From Chamaelirium japonicum (Eukaryota > Streptophyta > Magnoliopsida > Liliales > Melanthiaceae), in assembly GCA_947650365.1 (NCBI GenBank), contig OX393553.1, positions 71,565,729 to 71,629,728 of the forward strand: DNA of 64,000 nucleotides, in the 5' to 3' direction. The notes under the pieces are model-generated. The model did no database searches and was not told the DNA's origin. It saw only the letters and a program-made list of their open reading frames with translations. The translations under genes were made by a program, and so were the position numbers. Within the stretch, counting starts at the first letter, position 1. Every line of letters begins with the position of its first letter. Shown one piece after another: positions 56,230 through 64,000 of the stretch.

Positions 56230-57390
56230 CTGAAGTTCTACCACTTCAACAACGAGTTGTACCGTCAAAGTTACGATGGCACACTCCTGAGGTGCCTCGC
56301 ACAAAAAGAGGCAGAAGCGGCACTGGAAGAAGTACACGCTGGAATCTGTGGCTCGCACTAGTCCGGTCCAAAGCTCTACTTTCGCGTCAGGAGGATGGGC
56401 TATTACTGGCCCACCATGGTCAAGGACAGCTTGGAGTTCGCGAAGAAATGTCATGCTTGCCAGCTACACGGAGACTGCATCCGTCAACCGCCAGAGCCTC
56501 TGCACCCAACAATCACGCATGGCCCTTCGACTGATGGGGACTCGATATTGTCGATCCCCTGCCCAAGTCATCTAGGCAACATCTTTACATTCTGGCAGCA
56601 ACGGACTACTTCTCTAAGTGGGCTGAAGCAACACCTCTACGTGAAGTTACAAGGTACTTCGTCATCAACTTCATCCAGAATGACATCATCTTCCGACACG
56701 GAGTCCCTCGCTACATCATAACAGACAATGGGAAGCAATTCAAGAATACTGCTGTCAGCCAGTTCTGCGCTAGATACGACATTAAGCAGAAGTGCTCGAC
56801 GATGTACAATGCTCCCGCCAACGGACTGGCGGAGGCCTTCAACAAGACTCTTTGGAAGCTGCTGGAGAAAACTGTCTCGAAGACAATAAAGGACTGGCAC
56901 GAACGCATGGGCGAAGCGCTATGGGCCTACCGAACATCGTTTCGCACTCCGACGCAAGCAACTCCGTACTCCCTCGTCTATGGTGTAGAAGCTGTTCTTC
57001 TGCTCAAGCTCCAGATCCCATCGCTCAGGATAGCAATCCAGGAAGGCCTCACCAGCGACGACAATGCCCAGCTCCACCTAGCAGAATTAGATGCCTTGGA
57101 TGAAAGACGCCTCGAAGCTCAGCAACGTCTGGAGTGTTATCAGGTTAGACTGACTCGTGCCTTCAATAAGAAGATCCGCCCTCGATCATTCCAAATGGGA
57201 GAACTGGTGCTGGCAGTCAAACGCCCCATCATTCTCTCGTATTGAGAAGGGAAGAAGGTTGATGCCAAGTGGGATGGACCGCACTCCGTCAAAGAAGTCT
57301 ACTCCAACGGCGCTTACCTCTTCACCACGCCAGAAGGATTGACACTCGGCCCTATCAACGGCAAGTACCTCAAAAGGTACTATGCCTAAA
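56230..57390 (+). mobile_element. Integrase region of the second Tat element
   Basis: Zinc finger: HAGICGSH..GYYWPTM..AKKCHACQLHG (about 56330-56465). Core remnants in several frames, then GLAEAFNKTLWKLLEKTVSK and TPYSLVYGVEAVLLLKLQIP (about 56815-57020). C-terminal part with QMGELVLAVKRP. Fossil. Confidence 0.85.
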
Positions 57391-57633
57391 GCAAGGCCAC
57401 ACTCCTTGTAAAAAAAAAAAAAGGAACTACGTGCGACTTGATCCCCCTTAGGGGGATACGTAGGCAGCCTAAGAAGTCACTTCATGTTTAGTCCGATCAA
57501 AAGAAAAGGCCAACAATGGTTCATGCAAATATGCGGCAAAACGAGGTGATATTATTAGGTATTCAAGAGAAGGCGGTACATGGCATAAGTTTTAAAACAA
57601 AGCTACAATGTGAAACGGCTAGACGAGGAGCAG
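57391..57633. other. Spacer after integrase of the second Tat element
   Basis: A run of about 14 A's at 57411, then CCCCCTTAGGGGGATACGTAGGCAGCC, a palindromic motif. No gene recognised. Confidence 0.5.
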
Positions 57634-58137
57634 CTAAAAGAAGGTATCCAGAGCTCGAAGGCGGCACATTAACTCCTCCCTAGTAGCCTCCACTCGCTGA
57701 AGTTCCATGGGACGAGTGGCCAAAAGCTCGCGACGAGCCGCCAAGTCTGACTGCTGCTTCAGGTAGCTCGCCTTCAAAGCGCTCTCCGCGGTCTCAGCTC
57801 GCTCCAGACGAGACTCTGCCTTCCGAAGTGAGGCGCATACCGATTCTATCTTCTTTTGAGCCTTCGATAGGCTGGAAGCGGCCTCCGCAAGCTGGTGCTC
57901 TGACTGACACAAGCTTGCCTCGGCGGTCGCCAGCTCAGAAGGAGTGCTCTACTCTAATAAAGCTCGCCGGGAGCGAAAAGCCTCGCTGTCAGTCACGAGC
58001 AGGTTCATCTGGGCGACAAAAGAACTGTCCACCTTGAACTCCTCCAGGCTCGCACAAAACTCTGCACCGTCGGTAGACCACCAGTCTTGAAGGGCACCAA
58101 AGCCCGCATCTTGAAAGGGCTCCAGCATTGACTTGAT
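57634..58137 (-). mobile_element. Antisense extra ORF of the second Tat element, C-terminal coiled coil
   Basis: On the minus strand the frame reads as heptads: HQLAEAASSLSKAQKKIESV, then SLRKAESRLERAETAESALK. It has the same position and polarity (opposite to pol, after integrase) and the same coiled-coil nature as 5638-5992 in the first Tat element. Only the C-terminal part is in the window before the CACTA insertion. Fossil. Confidence 0.75.
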
Positions 58138-58154
58138 GTCACTACAAGAAATAG

Positions 58155-58715
58155 GTTATTTACCGACGGAAATTTCTATTTCCGTCGGTAATAATATATA
58201 TATTACCGACGGGAACCGTAGTTTCCGTCGGTATTATAACTAAGATATTTTTTAATTTTTTTGCATATTTATTACCGACGGTGATATCCTACCTGTCGGT
58301 AAAGTATTATTTACCAACGGAACATTATATTTCCGTCGGTATAATAACTTTCTCCCGACGGGATTATAATTCTGTCGGTATAATGACTTTATACCGACGG
58401 TACCATAATTGCCGTCGGTAAACATTAACGACGAAACTCAGGGTTTTTTCCGGCTCTCTAGAAAAAATGGAACACTGAGTTTCGTCGTCAAGGTTTACCG
58501 ACGGATATTATTATACCGTCGGTATAAAGTTATTATACCGACGGTAACATAATGTCCATCGGTAAAAACCATCGACGAAACTCAGGGTTTTTTCCGACTC
58601 TCTGGAAAAAAATTGTACCCTGTGTTTCGTCGTCGAGTTTTACCGACGGACATTATTGTATCGTTGGTATAATAACTTTATCCCGACGGTTTAATAATAT
58701 CCGTCGGTAAAAACC
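58155..58715. promoter_or_regulatory. CACTA subterminal repeats and two hairpins
   Basis: TTACCGACGG / CCGTCGGTAA occurs in both orientations about 20 times, the expected binding-site array for the element's DNA-binding protein. Two hairpins are embedded. One at about 58430-58490 pairs CGACGAAACTCAGGGTT with its near complement ending TTTCGTCGTC. A second, diverged copy is at about 58572-58640. Confidence 0.88.
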
Positions 58716-58772
58716 CTGCAATTAAACACCCCCAGCGAGCGCTTTCTCTTTCTGTTTCGACCTAACCTTCGG

Positions 58773-58773
<1 letters not shown>

Positions 58774-58857
<84 letters not shown>
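58774..58857. repeat. CT dinucleotide tract of about 84 bp
   Basis: Almost pure (CT)n in the CACTA leader; shorter CT runs recur to 59220 among CCCC-rich stretches. Frames rich in RERERE on the minus strand are artefacts. Confidence 0.95.
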
Positions 58858-58860
<3 letters not shown>

Positions 58861-59140
58861 GACCCGACCCACGTCCGGCGACCCCGTCCCCCTCCAGCAG
58901 CCCGGCGATCCCCTCCGGCAATACCCCTTCACCCGCCAGCCACCCAGTCCCCCTCTGACCACCCACCCCGTCCTAACCTCCGGCCCCTCTCTCTCTCTCT
59001 CTCTCTCTATTTCCTCCCCCCTCCCCGGCCTCCCTTCTCTCTCTCTCTCTCGATCTAATCCCCCCCCCTCCCGGCCACCCACCCATCCCCCTCTCGGCCA
59101 CCCATCCCCCTCCCGACCTCCCCCCCTCCCCGGCCTCCCT

Positions 59141-59179
<39 letters not shown>

Positions 59180-59392
59180 CCTCCCCTCCCCCCTCTCTCT
59201 CTCTCGATCTAAACCCCCCCTCCGGCCGGCCACCCATCCCCTCCCTTGTACCTCCAGCTACCCCTCCCCTCTCTCGCGCCACCGACTGCGATGCCAGTGC
59301 TCCTCCTCCTCCTCGAGTCCTGCCGACCATCTCTGGTGAGCTCCTCCTCCTCCTCCCTTTCCCCCTTAGTTTAATTTGTTCCAAATTGCATC

Positions 59393-59673
59393 CTAAAGTT
59401 TGAAATGTTAGCACAATACCCCTTTTGTCATCTACTTAATTCCCTCATTTGATAATTTTTATCTTATCAAAACTGAATTGAATGGGGGGAATGGGGGGCA
59501 AATTCTAGTTTTTAGAATAGGGTTAAGTCATTATAAAGTTTGAAATGTTTGCACAATACCCCTTTTGTCATCTACTTAATTCCCTCATTTGGTAATTTTT
59601 ATCCTATCAAAACTGAATTGAATGGGGGAATGGGGGGCAAAATGTAGTTTTTAGACTAGGGTAAGCGTGGGTT
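59393..59673. repeat. Tandem duplication, about 140-bp unit
   Basis: AAAGTTTGAAATGTTAGCAC at 59395 and AAAGTTTGAAATGTTTGCAC at 59535 start two near-identical units, both followed by CCCCTTTTGTCATCTACTTAA. It lies between a GT donor-like site near 59336 and the transposase start, so probably intronic. Nearby, 59680-60060 holds CCGAAACCGAAA-type motifs in both orientations, perhaps a small hAT-like insertion. Confidence 0.85.
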
Positions 59674-60118
59674 TTGTCGGTCGGTTTCGGTGTGGGTTTT
59701 GTCAGTTATATTTTTTTCAGTTTACGAAAAATCAAAACCGAAACCGAAATGGTCAGTTTTTGTCGATTCGGTGTGATATGAGGTATGCTAAAGCCATAAA
59801 TCGACTCGAGCGACAGAGAGAACCATCAGACCCCAAGTGTTTACTTGATGAGGCTCCCTGACTTGTTGACTTACTGTCGCATAACTTCGGTGTTATGCCT
59901 AGCATTCAGACTATCAGCTGTTCAAATGCTGGCCACCAACCCTAGGTTTACTATGTGACTAGTCTACTCATCATAATACACCTATCCATTAGGGATGTGG
60001 ATGGCCTGTAGAAGTTTCGGTTCGGTGTTCCATACCCGGGAACCGAAACCGAAATTGTGCAGAGTCTTATAACATTGTTTGAAATTACTTCAGGTGTTGT
60101 ATAGCCAGATAGATAAAG

Positions 60119-60664
60119 ATGTCTTCGATCGATAAGAGTTGGATGCGTAATTCGAATCGCATGAGCCAAGAGTACAGAGGAGTCAGGAAATTTCTGGATT
60201 TTGCATTTGAGCGTCTTGCACCGCTTGATGGAAAAATTGTGTGTCCCTGTATAGACTGCGGAAGGGTGACCAGGAAGGTTCGAGAGGAATGTGAGGTTGA
60301 TCTGGTAATGCGTGGCATTGACATTAGCTATACCCGTTGGTTCTCACATGGTGAGGAGCTAGATGCAGTCCCCATGGCAGCTCACGGTGAAACTGCAAAC
60401 ACAGTGATCGCTGATGATAATATTAATACAGACGATAACGATGACATGCAGGGTATGATACATGATTTGCAAGGTGGAATAGGCACGGAAACTTCGTCAG
60501 GTGATCAGTACAATATTGAAGCGGACAAGTTCTACAGATTGCTTAAGGATACCGAACAACCTCTATACCCGGGGTGTGAGAAGTTTTCAAAACTCTCTTT
60601 CACTGTAAAGCTATTTCAAATCCGAAACATGCTAACTTATGATTTTCCAACACTTAGACTCTAA
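60119..60664 (+). pseudogene. CACTA transposase, N-terminal part, interrupted
   Basis: This is the enzyme that cuts and moves the CACTA element. The ATG at 60119 follows a TTACTTCAG acceptor-like site at about 60094. Residues 1-75 are the plant transposase-associated domain (PF13963): MSSIDKSWM, YRGVRKFLDFAFE, KIVCPCIDCGR and YTRWFSHGEE. An acidic Asn/Asp-rich linker follows (residues about 90-125). Near residue 160, SKLSFTVKLFQI resembles the start of TNP2 (PF02992). From 60611 the sequence is a 181-bp satellite unit, and the frame ends at 60664. The catalytic core is absent from the window. The usual length is over 700 residues, so this copy cannot make an active enzyme. Confidence 0.85.
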
Positions 60665-61366
60665 ATCGGTGAATCGGTGCGTAAATTGTTCAAATATCCA
60701 ATTAGAACTCACTCGCAAGTTCAAAATACGAAATAATTCCAAGTTTGAATTATCGGATGCCGATCCGATGACGATCCGATCGAATACAAACCTATTTCAA
60801 ATCCAAAACACACTAACTTATGATTTTCCAACACTTAGACTCTAAATCGGTGAATCGGTGCGTAAATTGTTCAAATATCCAATTAGAACTCGCTCGCAAG
60901 TCCGAAATACGGAATAATTCCAAGTTCGAATTATCGAATGCCGATCCGATGACGATCTGATCGAATCCAAAGCTATTTCAAATCCGAAACACGCTAACTT
61001 ATGATTTTCCAACACTTAGACTCTAAATCGGTGAATCAGTGAGTAAATTGTTCAAATATCCAATTAGAACTCGCTCACAAGTCTGAAATATAGAATAATT
61101 CCAAGTTCGAATTATCGGATACCGATCCGATCGAATCCAAACCTATTTCAAATCCGAAACACGCTAACTTATGATTTTCCAACACTTAGACTCTAAATCG
61201 GTGAATCGGTGCATAAATTGTTCAAATATCCAATTAGAACTCGCTCGCAAGTTCGAAATACGGAATAATTCCAAGTTCGAATTATCGGATGCCGATCCGA
61301 TGACGATCCGATCGAATTCAAACCTATTTCAAATATGAAACACGCTAACTTATGATTTTCCAACAC
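60611..61366. repeat. Satellite array, 181-bp unit, about 4.2 copies
   Basis: CTATTTCAAATCCGAAACA starts units at 60611, 60792, 60973, 61143 and 61323 (181, 181, 170 and 180 bp; the short one lacks one TGACGATCCGA). Units share TTATGATTTTCCAACACTTAG and CGATCCGATGACGATCCGAT. The array begins inside the transposase frame and ends where the LINE poly(A) adjoins it. Confidence 0.95.
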
Positions 61367-61382
61367 TACTTTTTTTTTTTGG

Positions 61383-62286
61383 GAGGTAAAAAACGAATAT
61401 ATTACTGGAAAATAAAGACAGATACAGGACTCGGCTTAACTCTGACTGAGTAAGTAAACCACACGACCAAATAGGGTCACACAACAACAAAGTCCTAACT
61501 CAACGCACGGGGAGCAAACTGACTACCCCCCATACAAGTAGAAGACACAACGCCAAACCTAGGACTAACAAAATAACACAATGAAACAGAGTCCTGACAA
61601 CACTAATTGGCCCCCCTGCTCCTCGTAGCCCTATCAGACTGGCCCTTAGGCCATGATTCTTTAGCTCGAGACGGAAGCATCGAATTCGGCTCGGTAAGGA
61701 AAGTGGGGCGGTTGGCTAGATGAGGAGGCAACTTCTTGAACTGATCCATGGGATCTGCCTGCTCCACTCGGTCTGAATCCCCCCCAGCTTCAACACAAAT
61801 ATCCTGCAACACCCCAGACGTAGGAGCATCTGATAACCCTGCCGTATCCTAACAATAACGATCCCTCGTAACCTGCTTCCGACGAGATCGATCAAGAGCC
61901 GGAATAAATAAGCTGGGGCTTCCCTCTCGTTCGCGTTGGCTTTGCCGACCAGAGTACTTCTTAGTCCCTCCAACAGAGGCTCCACACTCACTAGAAAGCG
62001 CTAGGACAATTGGTCTCTCCTCCTCACTAGCTGTGCTTTCTGCTCGCGTAACGTGATCTTCTGCCCGCAAATCAGTAGCCACAACTTGCGTAACATCAGC
62101 ACAAGCCATGCCTACTGCAAAAGAAGAAGTACCAGCAGCACACTCTGCTTGCATACCCACCTCAGCATTTGCAGGCTGCATAACAGTTCCCATTTGCCAC
62201 TCAACATCAGCCTGAACAAGCGTAACATCAATCTCTGACCGTGCAGCAGCAGATTTTGAAACATCTCCTCTATGACATATCTCAGC
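61383..62286 (-). other. LINE region after ORF1 stop: frame continuation and 3' UTR
   Basis: From 62286 to 61849 the ORF1 frame continues (AEICHRGDVSKSAAARSEID, later SLFIPALDRSRRKQVTRD). Further Gln/Ser-rich coding-like sequence runs to about 61603. The rest to the poly(A) is a typical plant L1 3' UTR ending TATTTTCCAGTAATATATTCG. No RT motif is present. Confidence 0.7.
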
Positions 62287-64000
62287 CTACGTAACATTGG
62301 CAATTGCTTCCTGAACTACCTTCGTAACAGCAGCGTTACCCTCACAAACTGCATCAGCAGCTTCAGCAACAGCAACTCCACAGTCCACCTCAGGTGTAAC
62401 ACTAGCAAACCCAGCCTCTTTAGCAGAAACATCTCGTGTAACACCAACAGTTTCAGCTACAACAGCAGCTCTGTTTCCAGGAATAGCAGCAACACATCCA
62501 ACGCCCTCCATAACACTTGCAGCCGCGACCCTAGACTCATCACCCAACACATCGAAACGAGACCCTGTTCGCACAATCACAGGAATTGGAGACTCCTTCA
62601 CCCTGGAAGAATTAGCCCTGCCGATAGTTTGCCACCCATCATCCACAATATTCTTGCCTTTGGATGAGGAGGGCTCACTCCTCCTACCAATGTTACTTCC
62701 CGGCATGGATTTTGGTTGCCAATTCTGGTTAACCCTGGCATTGACCAACTTAGGATGCTTAGTGCAAACATCCCCACTGTGGTCAAACGTCTTACAAGGC
62801 TTACAGCGGGTTGGGATCCAGTCATATGTGACCGGTTGCCAAGAGAGAAACTCACCCTTCTCATTTCGAGCTTGAACCCGGCTTGGAAGCGAGTCTTCAA
62901 CATTAATCTCAACGCAAATCCTCGCAAATTGTGCCCGAGTGCCTCCAGCTGTAGCTTGATCCATGTAGATAGGGGTCCCAAAGATACTCCCCAACCGACT
63001 AAGCATGGCCTCAGTCCACAAGTCCCCCTCTAGGTTAGGAAAGTTTGCCCAAATAGGAATTTTCGGGATAACCTCCCTATCACTGCACATTCCTCTTTCC
63101 CATTTCCTCACTATCAGGGGTCGTCCTTGAAAATGCCACATTTTGCCTTCAAGAATACGATTAAAGTCGGCCACTGACGCGAATTTAAACCAAAAAACAC
63201 CATTATCTCTCGATAGAATGTCCAATCCTCCTGTTGGTTGCCATGTGCGCATTATAAAGTTTTTGAGATGTAGGTAATATGGACGCCTCCCTAATACAAA
63301 ACCAACCAGCGTATGTTCCCATCGCTTCGCATTGGCTTCTAGTTCGACTATTGGGCAAATAGCCACCTTTTGCCCTTCAAAGACTCCGGGTTCTATGTAG
63401 CGCAACCGAAGTTTCTCCGGGGGAAGTAAAGGCGAAGACAGCTTTGGAATACCCTCCCAAACACCCATTCTACTACTCCCTACTCCAGCCCTCCCTGCTG
63501 CAGTAGTCTTAACTGTAAAACCTGAAATCTGGACCGGTTCAGGCATTTCAGCATACACCTGACAGCCTGCAGAATTGCAAGCAGTGTTGCTGGAACGAAC
63601 TGGATCCAGACCAAGGCCAGAGTGCTTCCTACCTACAGAATGGTGACTGACACTGTTGGGCAACATGTTCTCATGAATCCCACCTGATTGAGCCATTTTC
63701 TCAAACAGGACGTGAGCATTATCCCCTGAAACCGAATCATCACAACCTTCCTTCTCACCATCCTTCATCACAGCTGAACCATTCTTTCTTGGGCTGTATT
63801 GGGTATAATGGAGAGGTGGGAACTCCTCAACCTCCAAAGCCACTCCCCCAGCTGAATCTCCCACTAAAGAAGACCCTGAATTCAGGCTAGATGCAGCTGG
63901 ACGCCCACCAGAACAAGAACCAGCAGTACCTCCCGTTGGCTTAGCTTCACCACATCCCCCGCTGGCAGCAAACACTGCAGCAATGAACCCATCAAGACCA
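62287..64000 (-). CDS. LINE ORF1 (DUF4283 + CCHC zinc knuckle), 5' partial
   Basis: This is the nucleic-acid-binding ORF1 protein of plant L1 elements, part of the retrotransposition RNP. The frame is open to the window edge (GLDGFIAAVFAASGG), so the start is outside. A DUF4283 domain (PF14111) covers about 62880-63430, with WEHTLVGFVLGRRPYYLHL, FWFKFASVADFNRILEGKMW and GRPLIVRKWERGM. A zinc knuckle CKPCKTFDHSGDVC (CX2CX4HX4C) is at about 62759-62800. Then follows a basic Ser-rich tail with DDGWQTIGR and an Ala/Val-rich region. TAG at 62287-62289 ends it; the same frame then stays open to 61849, so this may be a recent in-frame stop. 571 codons are visible, long for an L1 ORF1. Confidence 0.88.
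   Translation of the reverse strand, partial: GLDGFIAAVFAASGGCGEAKPTGGTAGSCSGGRPAASSLNSGSSLVGDSAGGVALEVEEFPPLHYTQYSPRKNGSAVMKDGEKEGCDDSVSGDNAHVLFEKMAQSGGIHENMLPNSVSHHSVGRKHSGLGLDPVRSSNTACNSAGCQVYAEMPEPVQISGFTVKTTAAGRAGVGSSRMGVWEGIPKLSSPLLPPEKLRLRYIEPGVFEGQKVAICPIVELEANAKRWEHTLVGFVLGRRPYYLHLKNFIMRTWQPTGGLDILSRDNGVFWFKFASVADFNRILEGKMWHFQGRPLIVRKWERGMCSDREVIPKIPIWANFPNLEGDLWTEAMLSRLGSIFGTPIYMDQATAGGTRAQFARICVEINVEDSLPSRVQARNEKGEFLSWQPVTYDWIPTRCKPCKTFDHSGDVCTKHPKLVNARVNQNWQPKSMPGSNIGRRSEPSSSKGKNIVDDGWQTIGRANSSRVKESPIPVIVRTGSRFDVLGDESRVAAASVMEGVGCVAAIPGNRAAVVAETVGVTRDVSAKEAGFASVTPEVDCGVAVAEAADAVCEGNAAVTKVVQEAIANVT

Larger units (their letters stand above)
48478..58139 (+). mobile_element. Ty3/Gypsy retrotransposon, Tat lineage, second copy, broken
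   Basis: Plus-strand order: LTR about 48478-49949, primer site, gag 50022-52100, protease 52610-53060, RT 54130-54910, RNase H to about 55560, second RNase H 55620-56020, integrase 56230-57390, then an antisense coiled-coil ORF tail on the minus strand (57634-58137). The CACTA element starting at 58140 interrupts that antisense ORF; the rest and the 3' LTR are outside the window. About ten breaks are visible in gag-pol. It differs from the element at 74-12597 in LTR and primer site, so it is a different Tat family. Confidence 0.9.
58140..61366 (+). mobile_element. CACTA (En/Spm, CMC) DNA transposon, 5' part
   Basis: It begins with the canonical terminus CACTACAAGAAA at 58140. The three bases before it (TGT) would be one half of the 3-bp target duplication. 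It contains dense subterminal repeats (58155-58715), a CT-rich leader, a tandem duplication (59393-59673) and a transposase start at 60119. The other terminus is not in the window, because a satellite array and a LINE follow. Confidence 0.9.
61367..64000 (-). mobile_element. L1-type LINE, ORF1 and 3' end only (partial at window end)
   Basis: On the minus strand ORF1 is followed by a short 3' region ending in TTTTTTACCTCCC and about 13 A's (plus 61369-61382). No reverse transcriptase (ORF2) lies between ORF1 and the poly(A). The element is therefore an internally deleted or ORF1-only, non-autonomous copy. It adjoins the 181-bp satellite. Its 5' end and target duplication lie beyond the window. 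Confidence 0.85.

Overview
The window is plant nuclear DNA, almost certainly an angiosperm, from a repeat-rich region. The evidence is two Ty3/Gypsy elements of the plant Tat lineage (dual RNase H, antisense extra ORF), a long-LTR plant Ty1/Copia element, Cassandra TRIMs carrying 5S rRNA sequence, a CACTA element with a plant transposase-associated domain, L1-type LINEs with DUF4283 and CCHC zinc knuckle, a tRNA-type SINE, and fragments of a plant RNA-dependent RNA polymerase (RDR) gene. The species cannot be named from the sequence.

Layout. 1-73 is the end of a Tat LTR pointing right. 74-12597 is a broken Tat Gypsy element on the minus strand: LTR 11895-12597, primer site, gag, protease, RT, two RNase H domains and integrase running leftward, then 99-bp repeats, an antisense ORF on the plus strand, and a 172/137-bp repeat array. 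A rearranged Cassandra cluster (2240-3898) sits in the antisense ORF. 12645-22255 is a nearly complete Copia element with 1.95-kb LTRs and a 5-bp target duplication. 22289-24318 holds a broken third copy of a small host-like gene and a Copia gag/LTR fragment (minus).

24319-47507 is a mosaic built around a duplicated block. Copy A (about 24893-29350) and copy B (about 38613-43860, continuing at 46251) each carry a small two-exon gene of unknown function, a long non-coding stretch, an RDR pseudogene fragment, a foldback MITE and part of a multi-copy repeat called 'X' here. Between and inside the copies lie a SINE, an LTR fragment, L1 pieces, a small TRIM, an intact-looking Cassandra, an inverted X copy holding a solo Tat LTR, microsatellites, a non-autonomous LTR-type element, and a 521-bp element with 8-bp target duplication. 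Several insertions are in copy B only, and copy A keeps the empty sites, so events can be ordered.

48478-58139 is a second Tat Gypsy element (plus strand). A CACTA element starting at 58140 is inserted in its antisense ORF. The CACTA element has subterminal repeats, hairpins and the start of a transposase ORF. A 181-bp satellite array (60611-61366) interrupts that ORF, and an ORF1-only L1 LINE (minus, 61367 to the window end) adjoins the array.

The best candidate for a real, undescribed host gene is the small two-exon gene. Copy B (38857-39607) is open and has consistent splice sites, a TATA box and a nuclear-localisation-like motif. The RDR fragments beside it are the only recognised host gene, and both are pseudogenes. 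No RNA genes, CRISPR arrays or prokaryotic features were seen.
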